From Paraburkholderia hospita (GTDB lineage Bacteria; Pseudomonadota; Gammaproteobacteria; Burkholderiales; Burkholderiaceae), in assembly GCF_002902965.1 (NCBI RefSeq), contig NZ_CP026107.1, positions 248,001-312,000 of the forward strand: a stretch of 64,000 nt of DNA, given 5' to 3'. This document shows positions 1 through 9,282 of this stretch, in pieces. How positions within the stretch are numbered: position 1 is the stretch's first letter; every line of letters starts with the position of its first letter. A model generated the notes under the pieces. The model did no database searches. It was given only the letters and a program-made list of their open reading frames with translations, and was not told the origin of the DNA. The position numbers and the translations under genes are program-made.

Positions 1-1
1 G

Positions 2-277
2 TCGGATCGCGATCTGCTGGCGTGGATGGACGGTGCCGTCATCGGCTCCCAGTCGGTCTATGCGTCATTGCGCAGCCGTCGCGTGCTGGGCGCTGCGCGG
101 CGCGGGATCGACTATGCCGAGGACCTCGGGTTGCGTTCGGGCTCGGGTTACCTGCTGTTCGAGGTTGAGGCCGAGCACGCGCTGGTGCTGGCGAGCGAGC
201 TGCTGGTGATCGGCAACCCCAACGAGGGCGCGAGTGCACAGCGACCGCAGGAAATGCTGCTGTTCGTAAAGGGATGA
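2..277 (+). CDS. tssK: TssK, type VI secretion baseplate protein (C-terminal end only)
   Basis: This is the last 91 codons of a gene that begins before the window. TssK is the trimeric baseplate protein that links the baseplate to the TssL-TssM membrane complex. The visible part reads SDRDLLAWMDGAV at its start and ends NESASAQRPQEM-like (here NEGASAQRPQEM) and LLFVKG, the usual end of Burkholderia-type TssK. The stop overlaps an ATG (ATGA), but that ATG opens only a short frame. The next gene, tssL, starts about 70 bases later. Calling it TssK rests on this conserved tail and on the tssL-tssM-tssA genes that follow. Confidence 0.8.
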   Translation, partial: SDRDLLAWMDGAVIGSQSVYASLRSRRVLGAARRGIDYAEDLGLRSGSGYLLFEVEAEHALVLASELLVIGNPNEGASAQRPQEMLLFVKG

Positions 278-350
278 TGCGCGCAACGATGGCAGTCGCG
301 AACGCGACCACGTGCGCGAACACAAAGGCAACGATCAAGGCAACCTGAGC

Positions 351-1103
351 ATGGCACGAAACCGACCCGAACCCGATGAAGACGATCTCGTGACGGAGCA
401 GTTCCGCACGTTTCTCGATGAGCTCGTCAGGGCGCAGACGCGATTTTCCGAGTTGCCGGATGCCGACCCGGACCTCGCCGCGCGGAGCATGAGTCGTCAT
501 CTGCTCGATCTGCTCGAAATCCAGACGCTACAGTCGCGGCGTGACAGTACGCGCTTCGAGATGGAGACAATCGCCGACGCCCGCTATCTGAAAGCGGTCC
601 TGGCCGACGAAATCCTGCTGAATTCGCAGTGGGCCGGGCGTGATCGCTGGACGGGCTATCTGCTTGAATCGACGCTCTTCCGTACCAACATCGCGGGCGA
701 TCAGATCTTTCGTCGCATCGAGCAACTGCTGTCGGACCGCGAACCATCCGACCGCAACCTCGCGCGGCTCTATCTGTTCGCGCTGGCGATGGGCTTCCAG
801 GGACGCTTTCGCGACACCGACGCGGCGGCGCGCCTGCGCAGCTACCGCGAGGAACTCTACGAGTTCGTTTATCAGCGCCGCCCCGACCTGGGCGGACGCG
901 AGCGCGTGCTTTCCGAGGCTGCTTATGGGAACACGGTGTCGCACGTCGCGCCGCGCAAGCTGCCCACAGTAAGCCGCTGGACCGTGATTCTGATGCTCGC
1001 CGCAGTGTCGCTGCTGGCCATTTCCGAAATGCTGTGGCTGTGGCAGTCGTGGCCCGTACGGGACGCGTTGCATGCCGACCCGGTGACGGGGAGAAGTTCA
1101 TGA
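351..1103 (+). CDS. tssL: TssL/DotU family inner-membrane protein of type VI secretion
   Basis: This 250-aa protein has the cytoplasmic helical DotU domain (about residues 15-185) followed by one membrane span near the C-terminus (about residues 209-232, VILMLAAVSLLAISEMLWLW). That tail-anchored layout is typical of TssL. TssL contacts TssM in the inner membrane and the baseplate on the cytoplasmic side. There is no C-terminal peptidoglycan-binding OmpA domain, so it is the short form. A GTG at 312 would add 13 residues but has no visible ribosome site. The ATG at 351 has AAGG about ten bases upstream and gives a natural N-terminus. Confidence 0.82.
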   Translation: MARNRPEPDEDDLVTEQFRTFLDELVRAQTRFSELPDADPDLAARSMSRHLLDLLEIQTLQSRRDSTRFEMETIADARYLKAVLADEILLNSQWAGRDRWTGYLLESTLFRTNIAGDQIFRRIEQLLSDREPSDRNLARLYLFALAMGFQGRFRDTDAAARLRSYREELYEFVYQRRPDLGGRERVLSEAAYGNTVSHVAPRKLPTVSRWTVILMLAAVSLLAISEMLWLWQSWPVRDALHADPVTGRSS

Positions 1104-1191
1104 ATGTTCGCTGTTTTGTGCCAGCTTTCGGGCCTGACTCTGTAGCTTCGATGCAGTCACGCGGATGCCTGACGCTTGCGGGAGTGCGCCC

Positions 1192-4100
1192 ATGCTGACG
1201 AGTAATCTGTTTCTGCTTTCGATCGCGCTACTCACGCTCGTCGTATGCGTCGTGCTGGGCGCCGTGCTGTATTTCGCAATCCACGGTTCGCACGCGAAGC
1301 CACAAACCGAGCGCAAGATCGTGCGCCTGCGTTCGGACTCGCTGCGCAGTGCGTTTCGCCAGGCGGTCGAGCTGATCGAAGGCAACATCGCTTCGCGTGC
1401 GGAGCGCTACAACATTCCGTGGATCATGATCCTCAACGAAGGGGATGATCCGCGCCCGTTGCCTATCGCCCAGGCGGGCGTGGCCAGTGTGCTTGGTGCT
1501 GACGCAGCGAGCCCCGCCGCCACGCAAGGCATCTCGTGGCATTTCTTCGACCGCGGCATCGTGGTCGATATCAAGGCGGCCTATCTCGGCTCGCCGGATG
1601 ACGATGGCGACGGCAAGCCATGGGACGAGTTTCTCAGCCTGTGCCGCAACTACCGGCAGCAGCGGCCGTTCGATTCCGTGGTGATCACGGTGCCGGCAGC
1701 AACGCTGCTGGCCGACAACACGGACGCACGTCTTGAGCTCGTGCGCCACGCGAAGCTGGCGCATCGACGGCTCTGGCTCGCACAGAACCGTTTCGCGATG
1801 CGCTTTGCCGTCTACGTGGTCATCACCGGCTGCGAGGCCTTGCCCGGCTTTTCGACCTTTGCGCGTGCACTGCCTGAGCCAATGCGGGCCAGCATGCTCG
1901 GCTGGTCGTCGCCGTACGATCTATCGACTACCTATCAGCCCGACTGGGTCGACACGGCGATGAACAGCGTGATGCGATCGGTATCGGATGCCAGCGCCGA
2001 ACTCTTCGCACTCGATTCAGCACACCTCGACGCGCGGCAGTTCCTGCAATTGCCTTCGCGCATCGATGCGATGCGTGCGCAACTGCAGCTCTACGTCGAC
2101 GAGCTGCTGCGCATGAGCGCGTACCATGAACCGTTCTTTTTCCGTGGCATCTACCTGACGGGCGACGCGAGCGAATTCGCGCAATGGAGCGTGACGCAGG
2201 GTGGCGAAGAGGTCGCGCAACTCGAGGCGTTGCCCCCGGCTTCCGGGTCGCAACGTGACAGTGTGATGCTCTATGCCGACGGCGCGGCTACCGAACACAC
2301 CGATGCCGTCATGGGCGACGGACGGCACGAACCAGGCGGCGCGATCAACGACCTGATGCTGCAGCCGGCTTTCCTGCGCGATCTATTCGAGAAGAAAATC
2401 TTCCTCGAATACGGGCTGACGCGCCCGTCGCGCTCACAGCATCTGACCCGCCCCGTGATGAACCGCGCACTGCGCTGGGGCAGCATTGCGCTGCTCGGCG
2501 GCTGGGGCATCGGCCTTGTGGTCGCAACCGTGCAACTAAGCCACCGCAATGGCGAACTCGTCGCGGCGCTCGGCTCACTGCGCCGTGATGCAGGCGAGCG
2601 CGCCGCGGCTGCGCAACAGGGGCAGGATTTGCCTGGTGACTGGTACCGGCGCAAGGCGCTCGCCCTCATCGTGCTCAACCAGCATCTGAAGACTGACAGC
2701 ACGTGGACGGTTCTCATGCCAGGCTCCTGGAGCATCGTCGATGACCTCAATGCACGCGTGAAGGAGCGCTTCGAGCGCGAGTTCGGCGAAATCGCCGTCG
2801 CCGCGCTTGAGCGGGAAATGTATGCAAGGGTGAGTCAGCTGACGGGCGTGGGGCGCGATCCGAGCACGGGACAGATGATTGCCGGCGACGACTGCGCGGC
2901 GCCTGGCGGTGTGCGTGCCGATGCCAGCGCCGCGCCGAGCCTCGCCGTTGACGATCTTCCCCAGATGCGCGCATTGCAGCTCTACGTGAATAATGTCGAC
3001 CAGTTCGACGCTGCGTTGCAGGCGCTGCAGCGGCTCCAGCATCCGGCCGCTGATAACGCCGACGCATTGCGCCTCGTGGTGCGCTACGCGCTTGGTGCGG
3101 AGTTGCAGGGCAGCGTGTCCGGGAGCCTGCCGTACTTCTATCGCGAGCAGAATGGTACGGCTGCCGCGCGCACGTCGGGTATCGATCTTGGGCCCGTGCA
3201 GCAGGCGCTGCGCTGCACGCTGGATAAGGGTGCACGGCAAGTCGATAGCGGACTGTTCACGAACAATCCCCTGCTGGTCGCAGAGCGGACGGTGACGGAT
3301 AACCTCAACACGCTTTCGGTCTCCGACGCGGGAGCTAGCGACTTCACCAGGCTTACCGCGGGTTATCGCGCGATCGTGGCTGGTATCGATGCCCAGCGCG
3401 ATCTGCTTGCCTCGGGTAAGGGTAGCTGGCTTCATCAGGCGCAATTCACGCCAGGCCCGGCCTACGACCGCACGCTCCTGCGCGTGGCTCAAAACCGCCT
3501 GCTCGGCGCGGACCTCGCGGCGCAGATCCGGCAGCGGGACGACACAGGCTTCCAGGCTTTCCGGAGCGAACTGGCGCTGCGTTTCGGTGGGACGAATAGC
3601 GGTATTGTCTGGGTCGACAAGGATGCGCGCTATAGCATCTCGCCCGACCGTGCCGCAATGCGTGACGGCTTGTCGAGCCTGCTGAACCAGCCGTTCATGG
3701 TAGCGCCACGCAATCGCGAATTGCCGACGCTCACCGACGGCTCGACGATCGTCTGGGACCGCGCGCAACTCGACCAGGCGCTGGCCCTTGGTGACGTGCG
3801 TAAGCGCTTCCTTGCTGAAGGCATGACCAATATGCCCGCTACGATGCGTCCTACGATCGAGGAGGCGCTCGATCTCCAGTTCGCGCGGCTGATCCTCGAC
3901 CAAACGGCTGCCGCGGCGACCGTGACGACAGCGCAGGGCGATCTCGACAGCGCCGCCTTCGACGCCGCGCGCATGCGGCTCGCGCGCATCGAAGCATTGC
4001 TGACGGAGCTGGGCGCGAACGCCCAACTCGAAGATCTTGAAATGCTCGTGTCGGCCGATGCGATCGCGCATTTGCAGCGTGTTGATAATGCGCTTACCCA

Positions 4101-5361
4101 GTCAGAGCTTTACATGACGCGTCAGGATAGTGGCAGCGATGGCGTACGTAGCGGACGCTCTCCCGTGCTCGCGGCGTTCGGGGTTGCCGATGCCTCAGCG
4201 CTCGCGCCGTATCTGGACCAGCAGGCAGCGCGCGCGTTGTCCCTCGGCAAACAGGCTTCCGTGTATCTGGCAGCGCTCGACGCGAGCAGCGCGACGGCTC
4301 CGCTGGTGCAGCGCTGGCAGGCCATCAATCGCGATCTCGAACGCTACCAGCTCAAAAATCCGAATAGCAGCCTGTTGCGTCTCGAACAGTTCGCGCTGTC
4401 CGTGGCGGCGGACCCGGGTCCGGCGGGCTGCATGTCGAAATTCACAGGTCGGCCTTCCACGAATGGTGACGGTGACTACTTCGCCATCCTGCACGCGCGG
4501 CTCTATGACCGGTTGCTTGCGCGTTGCAGCGAGTCTTACGTGTTTGATCTGCGCCAGCGATGGGCGAATTTCGCTTCTGCGTTTAACGAAACCGTGGCGG
4601 GTCGGCAACCGTTCGACAACAGCAGCATGATCCATGTCGCCACGCGTGCCGACGCGGTTTCGGCCGATTTTGGCGAACTCGGGCAGGTACTCAAACGGTA
4701 TGCGCCTGTGTCGGAGGCATTCCACGCAACGCGCGGCAACGCTGCTCAGGCGAGCGTGGCGGGCGGCAAGCTGCGCCAGTTCATCGACAATTTCGATCAG
4801 GTCAAAACGCTGCTCGCGCCGCTATATCCATCCGACGACGGCACGCCCAACGGTTACGACCTGAATGTCGAGTTTCGCGCCAACCGTGGCGGGGAGATCG
4901 CAGCCAATCAGGTGATCGACTGGACGCTGACGGTCGGCTCGCAGAGCATTTCGATGAACGAAGCGCCCCACACTGTGCACTGGGACTACGGCACGCCTGT
5001 CTCGCTCGTGCTGCGTTTTGCGAAGGATTCACCGCTGACGGCGTCTGCCGATCCGCAGCAACGCGCGCTGTCGACCGATGGCCGCACGCTGACATGGCAG
5101 TTCTCCGACCCGTGGGCGCTGATTTCGTTCATCAATCGCCAACGTGTCGCCGATACCAGCCCGCGCGGCGACAGCACCGCGCAGTTGCTGAAGTTCGACT
5201 TCCCGCTTGGCACCGTCAATCCCGCCAATCTCGCTCTCTTGCCAAAGCAGGCGCACGGACGCGTATTCGTGCGGCTCGCGCTGATGCCCGCAGGCAAGAA
5301 AACACCGTTGCCGTGGCCTGGCAGCTTCCCGGTGCGCGCACCGGACTGGACCGCGTTATGA
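1192..5361 (+). CDS. tssM: TssM/IcmF family protein with degenerate GTPase motifs
   Basis: At 1389 aa this is the large inner-membrane TssM that spans the periplasm and holds the type VI trans-envelope complex. One membrane span lies at residues 6-31 and another at about 425-448, followed by the long periplasmic part (IcmF-related and VasK domains) to the C-terminus. The family normally has a nucleotide-binding domain between the spans. Here the P-loop position reads PWIMILNEGDDP, with no GxxxxGKS/T, and the usual TKxD-like motif reads ITGCEALPGF, so GTP binding looks lost. The family's N-terminal two-span hairpin is also reduced to one span. The ATG at 1192 is preferred over 1165 because GGGAG lies about eight bases before it. 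The stop overlaps the next start (ATGA). Confidence 0.88.
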   Translation: MLTSNLFLLSIALLTLVVCVVLGAVLYFAIHGSHAKPQTERKIVRLRSDSLRSAFRQAVELIEGNIASRAERYNIPWIMILNEGDDPRPLPIAQAGVASVLGADAASPAATQGISWHFFDRGIVVDIKAAYLGSPDDDGDGKPWDEFLSLCRNYRQQRPFDSVVITVPAATLLADNTDARLELVRHAKLAHRRLWLAQNRFAMRFAVYVVITGCEALPGFSTFARALPEPMRASMLGWSSPYDLSTTYQPDWVDTAMNSVMRSVSDASAELFALDSAHLDARQFLQLPSRIDAMRAQLQLYVDELLRMSAYHEPFFFRGIYLTGDASEFAQWSVTQGGEEVAQLEALPPASGSQRDSVMLYADGAATEHTDAVMGDGRHEPGGAINDLMLQPAFLRDLFEKKIFLEYGLTRPSRSQHLTRPVMNRALRWGSIALLGGWGIGLVVATVQLSHRNGELVAALGSLRRDAGERAAAAQQGQDLPGDWYRRKALALIVLNQHLKTDSTWTVLMPGSWSIVDDLNARVKERFEREFGEIAVAALEREMYARVSQLTGVGRDPSTGQMIAGDDCAAPGGVRADASAAPSLAVDDLPQMRALQLYVNNVDQFDAALQALQRLQHPAADNADALRLVVRYALGAELQGSVSGSLPYFYREQNGTAAARTSGIDLGPVQQALRCTLDKGARQVDSGLFTNNPLLVAERTVTDNLNTLSVSDAGASDFTRLTAGYRAIVAGIDAQRDLLASGKGSWLHQAQFTPGPAYDRTLLRVAQNRLLGADLAAQIRQRDDTGFQAFRSELALRFGGTNSGIVWVDKDARYSISPDRAAMRDGLSSLLNQPFMVAPRNRELPTLTDGSTIVWDRAQLDQALALGDVRKRFLAEGMTNMPATMRPTIEEALDLQFARLILDQTAAAATVTTAQGDLDSAAFDAARMRLARIEALLTELGANAQLEDLEMLVSADAIAHLQRVDNALTQSELYMTRQDSGSDGVRSGRSPVLAAFGVADASALAPYLDQQAARALSLGKQASVYLAALDASSATAPLVQRWQAINRDLERYQLKNPNSSLLRLEQFALSVAADPGPAGCMSKFTGRPSTNGDGDYFAILHARLYDRLLARCSESYVFDLRQRWANFASAFNETVAGRQPFDNSSMIHVATRADAVSADFGELGQVLKRYAPVSEAFHATRGNAAQASVAGGKLRQFIDNFDQVKTLLAPLYPSDDGTPNGYDLNVEFRANRGGEIAANQVIDWTLTVGSQSISMNEAPHTVHWDYGTPVSLVLRFAKDSPLTASADPQQRALSTDGRTLTWQFSDPWALISFINRQRVADTSPRGDSTAQLLKFDFPLGTVNPANLALLPKQAHGRVFVRLALMPAGKKTPLPWPGSFPVRAPDWTAL

Positions 5362-6497
5362 AACAGTCATATCCGATGGATGTCACTACCGGTTTCGAAA
5401 TCGATCTGGAGGCGTTACTTGCGCCCGTGCGCGAGGGGGACGGTGCAGGTGTGTCGCTGCGCTATGAGCCGCTGTACCAGCAGATTCGCGACGCACGCAC
5501 GCACGACGATGCGAGCGTGCCGATGGGCGAATGGGAACGCCCGCTGATCAAGGCGGACTGGAAGCGTGTCGCGGCGCTATGCACGGAAGCACTCTGCACG
5601 CGCAGCAAGGATTTTCAGCTGGCCGCCTGGCTGTGTGAAGCATGGACACATCAGCAACGTATCGAAGGTTTTACGGCGGGCACGCGTGTGATGGCGATGC
5701 TCGCAGAACATTACTGGCAAAACGCATGGCCCGCGCTCGAAGACGGCGACGCCGATGCGCGTGTCGCACCGTTCGTTTGGCTCAATGACACGCTTGCGCT
5801 GGTGTTGACCTTGCATGTGCCACTCCTCACGATCGAAGGACGCGAACCCGCACACGTGAATCTGGACGAATGGCAACGCGTCATCATGGAAGGCAGCGAC
5901 GAAGACGGGGCCGATCTCACGCGAGACCTGCTCGACAAACACGTCTTGCAAGGTAACAACCTTGCCGGATTGACGACGCTGCATCAGCAGCTCGAAATTG
6001 CGCAACAGAACTGGCGCGCGTTCGAGCGTCTCCTCGACACACTGCTGCAACACGATGCGCCGCATCTTGGCCGTGTGACAGATGTATTGATGCGGCTATC
6101 GCGTGCCGTAACCAGCCTGCTAGGTGACCGGGCGGTGCGCGTGGCGCCGCCAGCGACGCAGCAGGATACACCGGACAACGCCGCGCATACGAGGGCGGAA
6201 CTGCCGTCCTGGGAGAACGGGATGAGTGATGTTTTGCAGGATGCACCGGTTGGACTGCAGTCTGCCGTGGCTCGCGACAAGCCGGTTTTTGCGGGTGTCG
6301 AAAGCCGCGCTGATGCATATCAGTTGATCGAGCTGGCGGCGCGGTATCTGGCGGAACATGAGCCGCACAGCCCGACGCCATTCCTGTTGAGACGCGCGGT
6401 CGCTTGGGGGCAGATGTCGCTGCCCGAACTCATGCGTGAAGTTGTACGCACTGACGGCGATATGTCGAGGTTCTTTGCGATGCTCGAAGTCGAGTGA
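5358..6497 (+). CDS. tssA: TssA family protein (ImpA N-terminal domain) of type VI secretion
   Basis: This 379-aa protein starts at the ATG that overlaps the tssM stop by four bases, which points to translational coupling. Residues of about 35-135 form the ImpA/TssA N-terminal domain (RYEPLYQQIRDAR, then a stretch around DWKRVAALC and a helix ending NAWPALEDGD). The C-terminal part carries the usual EPHSPTPFLLRRAVAWG and LPELMREV segments. TssA proteins act in priming or capping of the growing sheath and tube. The C-terminal type decides which subclass this is, and I cannot assign it. Confidence in the family is high from the domain and operon position. Confidence 0.85.
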   Translation: MKQSYPMDVTTGFEIDLEALLAPVREGDGAGVSLRYEPLYQQIRDARTHDDASVPMGEWERPLIKADWKRVAALCTEALCTRSKDFQLAAWLCEAWTHQQRIEGFTAGTRVMAMLAEHYWQNAWPALEDGDADARVAPFVWLNDTLALVLTLHVPLLTIEGREPAHVNLDEWQRVIMEGSDEDGADLTRDLLDKHVLQGNNLAGLTTLHQQLEIAQQNWRAFERLLDTLLQHDAPHLGRVTDVLMRLSRAVTSLLGDRAVRVAPPATQQDTPDNAAHTRAELPSWENGMSDVLQDAPVGLQSAVARDKPVFAGVESRADAYQLIELAARYLAEHEPHSPTPFLLRRAVAWGQMSLPELMREVVRTDGDMSRFFAMLEVE

Positions 6498-6601
6498 CTC
6501 GCTCACTGGTTGTTACATTCCGTGCGGGTTGTCTGAGAGCGCCAAATTCATTGAAAACAAGTTGCCGTCCGCGGTAGCGCGGGTGGCGTGGAGAGGCTGC
6601 C

Positions 6602-7864
6602 ATGGCAGTGGGTTTCGAGTTCGCGACTGGCTGGGACATTTACAAGCTGAATGATGGGGTCAATCCTGTCCACGGTACGGCTATCAACGATCAGTGGATT
6701 GCCGCGAACACCACGAGTTACCCTAAGGCCGCCGTCGTGAGAGGCGGCCTGGGCTGGTCAATGACGGTCGACGGCACAGAAATCGAGTGGGTAGTAAAGG
6801 AAGTGGAAGAGAATGCGGCCGGGGCGATTCAGCTGACGCAGGTCATGAACGACCTGACGGGTTTCGTTGGCATGCTCAACAAGCGAAACATGCAGAGCTT
6901 CCTCACGGCGGCAGATTTCCCGATTGGCACCTTCCGTGCGCCTAACGACCGCTTCATTATCCATATCAAGCAGGACTTGCGGATGAAGCCAATCGAGGCG
7001 ATTACGCAGGTGACGGGCGGCATCCGGCTGGCGCGCGTGCGCAAGCTTTGGCGTCTGCTCGCAGATCCGAATTCGCATTTCGCGAGCGTGATATTCGGCG
7101 GCGAAGGCGGCGGTGCGCGGGGATATGCAGGCTTGCTCAAGCCCATCATCCTTGATCACACGAACATGCGCGATCCGAACTGGCCCGGTCACGTGCCGAG
7201 TGCGAAGATGCGCGGGTTGCTGACAATGATCATGACCTATCTCCGGCGGGGCTACTCGCCAACCCAGCAAGGCGTGGGGGCAGTGAAGTATCTTTTCCTG
7301 CTGATGTCCCGCACCAGCTTTGGTGCGCTTTTCAAGGACCTACCGAAAGAAGAAAGGGACTACTACAGGACGCATGAAGGCAAGGCGCAATGGGTTGAAT
7401 ATGTGTGCAGGCACCTGATGTCGAGGATGCCGAACATGCCGGCGACCGGGGTTGAACCGGAGGGAATGGTCGTCGAACGCAAGATCACCGACCGCGGGAA
7501 CCTGTCTACGAAGCCAGTGACATTGCCTATCACCCGCAAGGCCTGGCTAGAGGCGATGGTCGAAGGCCGGGACCTGTTGAGCGCCGCCGAGCATCCCTTG
7601 GGCGGCGACGACAACGCGCTGTGGGCGGATAGCAATCCGGAACTCGGCCATCGCCTGCGTGGGCTCGCAGGGTTGGGCGACAAAATGGATACCGTGATGT
7701 ACGGGGGACGTCAGAACAAGGCAGCGATCATCGAATTCCGCGCCAGGCAGGCTGCGCTCGAATACTCCTTGTGGCCCGGATATGCGGCGGCGATGCATAG
7801 CTTTATTACGGAAATCAACGAGGGCGAGCGGCATGGTGTGATCGACCTCGCGCCGCTTGCGTAG
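6602..7864 (+). CDS. Unknown 420-aa protein beside the type VI operon (possible secreted cargo)
   Basis: I do not recognise this protein. The start is the ATG at 6602, with GGAGAGG seven bases upstream. It lies 104 bases after tssA on the same strand. There is no signal peptide, no convincing membrane span, and no PAAR, VgrG or Hcp feature. The N-terminal 70 residues are rich in Gly, Trp and Asn and look beta-rich. The rest looks alpha/beta, with notable segments IFGGEGGGARGYAG near 160-175, MSRTSFGALF near 237, and GGRQNKAAIIEFRARQ near 376, followed by EYSLWPGYAAAMHSF. Position alone suggests a type VI cargo or accessory protein. No co-directional immunity-like gene follows. Confidence 0.75.
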   Translation: MAVGFEFATGWDIYKLNDGVNPVHGTAINDQWIAANTTSYPKAAVVRGGLGWSMTVDGTEIEWVVKEVEENAAGAIQLTQVMNDLTGFVGMLNKRNMQSFLTAADFPIGTFRAPNDRFIIHIKQDLRMKPIEAITQVTGGIRLARVRKLWRLLADPNSHFASVIFGGEGGGARGYAGLLKPIILDHTNMRDPNWPGHVPSAKMRGLLTMIMTYLRRGYSPTQQGVGAVKYLFLLMSRTSFGALFKDLPKEERDYYRTHEGKAQWVEYVCRHLMSRMPNMPATGVEPEGMVVERKITDRGNLSTKPVTLPITRKAWLEAMVEGRDLLSAAEHPLGGDDNALWADSNPELGHRLRGLAGLGDKMDTVMYGGRQNKAAIIEFRARQAALEYSLWPGYAAAMHSFITEINEGERHGVIDLAPLA

Positions 7865-8000
7865 AGCGAGTGTATTCGAACCGGCGTGCGCCCTTCGCTC
7901 GCGAACGTCCGTCACCCGAAGCTCAACGGCCCGGGCTGTTGCTCGACAGTCCAGACGGTTTGTCTGCTTACGCTTCTTGGGCGACTTGCGCTTACTACCC

Positions 8001-8642
8001 TTAGAGCACGAAGCTGGCATCTAGTACTGGCAGAGTGGGCAAGACCTCAAAATTCAACTCCGTGCTGGAACGGATAAGTAATGCAAATGAATCCGCATGA
8101 TAATGTCCAAAGGTCATATAGACAAAACTAAAACGGTAGTCGACGACAAGTCGGCAATTCACGTGCATACCGTCTGCGCATGTGTATTCCATAAACTGCC
8201 CCCTCGTAACCGCGTTAGCTGATGCCTGATTATTTGGGAGAGCGCCAACCGTCGTCGCGGCGTGCCAGATGACAGGAGCGCCGATCGAGTGCCGGCCAGC
8301 CGGCGCGTCATTCTTGTACGGCAAATAGCCGTACTCATTCTGATGTATGGAGCGCGCACCCAGTTCACCACGGTGGTCCGGCATATTATTATATTGATGA
8401 GGGATGCCGGGAAGCCGCATCGCCTTCCGAACCTTCTGGAGGAGCGCGTATGTCTGTGGCTTGTCATCCTCCAGACATTCCTCATGGAAAATCGGTACGA
8501 GCCTGGCGTGGTGTTTGGCGTCGGTAAATTTTAGTGATCCCTTATAGTACGCGCGACCGCATTTATTGAAATATTTCCTCATTTCAGATGGAAAATTTCC
8601 ACCCCCGTTATCATCCAAGATCGCAACTTCTTGAAATGGCAT
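8001..8642 (-). CDS. Hypothetical 213-aa protein in an AT-rich patch
   Basis: I do not recognise this protein. The ATG at 8642 has GGGA about eight bases upstream on the minus strand, which supports translation. The protein has no signal peptide or membrane span and is rich in His, Tyr and Asn, with segments such as LPGIPHQYNN and IHQNEYGYLPYKND. The surrounding DNA, especially 8520-8640, is clearly richer in A and T than the neighbours, which suggests recent acquisition. It faces the preceding 420-aa gene tail to tail, so the two are unlikely to be an operon-linked effector and immunity pair. It could be an isolated accessory gene or a decayed toxin, but nothing in the sequence decides this. 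Confidence 0.5.
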   Translation of the reverse strand: MPFQEVAILDDNGGGNFPSEMRKYFNKCGRAYYKGSLKFTDAKHHARLVPIFHEECLEDDKPQTYALLQKVRKAMRLPGIPHQYNNMPDHRGELGARSIHQNEYGYLPYKNDAPAGRHSIGAPVIWHAATTVGALPNNQASANAVTRGQFMEYTCADGMHVNCRLVVDYRFSFVYMTFGHYHADSFALLIRSSTELNFEVLPTLPVLDASFVL

Positions 8643-8857
8643 AACATTCCCAATATCAGAAAAATTAACGCGACAACGCCGATGCCGGGCGTTCTAGAGG
8701 AACCTTCCACAGGCTCGTTCCTTTCCCGGGTGTACCTGTTATCGGCTTGCGCCGTCATTACTTAAGTTACCGCGCTTAAGCAAGAGGCGAACTCGAGGAA
8801 AGTCTGGCCGATGGGACTTCTTGCGCCCCCGAATCGTAGATCGAAATAAGTCTGTCA

Positions 8858-8998
8858 GTGCGCCGGGAGACCGGCAAGGAGTAAAGAGTGCAAGTCTCTT
8901 ACAACGAAGGTCTAGCAAACCACGTTGTCCCCGAGTCCGAATTGGGCACGTACGGATCTGGGCAGGGGATGCTCAGTAATGAGCATTCCTACCGCGAT
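8858..8998 (+). mobile_element. Relic of a group II intron (5' end joined to domains V-VI)
   Basis: The element opens with GTGCGCC, which fits the GTGYG 5' boundary of bacterial group II introns. About 80 bases later it jumps to GGGCACGTACGGATCTGGG, the 3' strand of a domain V. A short stem-loop (ATGCTC, loop, GAGCAT) follows, and then CCTACCGCGAT. That last stretch fits domain VI: an unpaired A eight bases before an AT end. The reverse transcriptase and most of domains I-IV are missing, as is the normal loop of domain V. I infer an internally deleted, inactive copy. The boundaries are inferred from consensus ends, not from an empty site. Confidence 0.5.
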
Positions 8999-9145
8999 AC
9001 ACCATCCCACTTTGGCGCGTGGTTGCCAGGGAGAGGTACTGACAGATTTGTTACGGCCTACGACGGACTGGGCTCCCGTGGTTGACACAATTCCTGGCGC
9101 GACGGAGACAGATTCCCTTCGTTCTACGTGCGGGTCGGGCGTTCG

Positions 9146-9175
9146 GGCGGCATCGGTCATTTGACCGATGCCGCC
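9146..9175. repeat. Perfect 14-bp inverted repeat (hairpin)
   Basis: GGCGGCATCGGTCA is followed by TT and its exact reverse complement. There is no T-run on either side, so it is not a classic Rho-independent terminator. It lies in the 640-base gene-poor stretch between the AT-rich orphan gene and the small membrane protein. Apart from the intron relic and this hairpin, I see nothing in 8643-9282. Confidence 0.6.
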
Positions 9176-9282
9176 GGGTTCAGTCGCATACCATGATTAC
9201 CATCAAGGCAACGACTTGGGTCGAGCCCACGGAAGCCGGCCCCCTCAGATAGGGTTTGCCGAATGCCAGGAGGATGAGTGCA

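Noticed and set aside
2575..4071. A 498-codon minus-strand open frame
   Set aside because: It lies antisense inside tssM, is rich in Arg, His and Ala with no family motif, and is a typical high-GC shadow frame.
8001..8642. Similarity of the orphan protein to guanyl-specific RNases of the T1 type
   Set aside because: A PHxYNN-like word and a nearby YGYLP look tempting, but the catalytic Glu, Arg and second His are not at the matching places.
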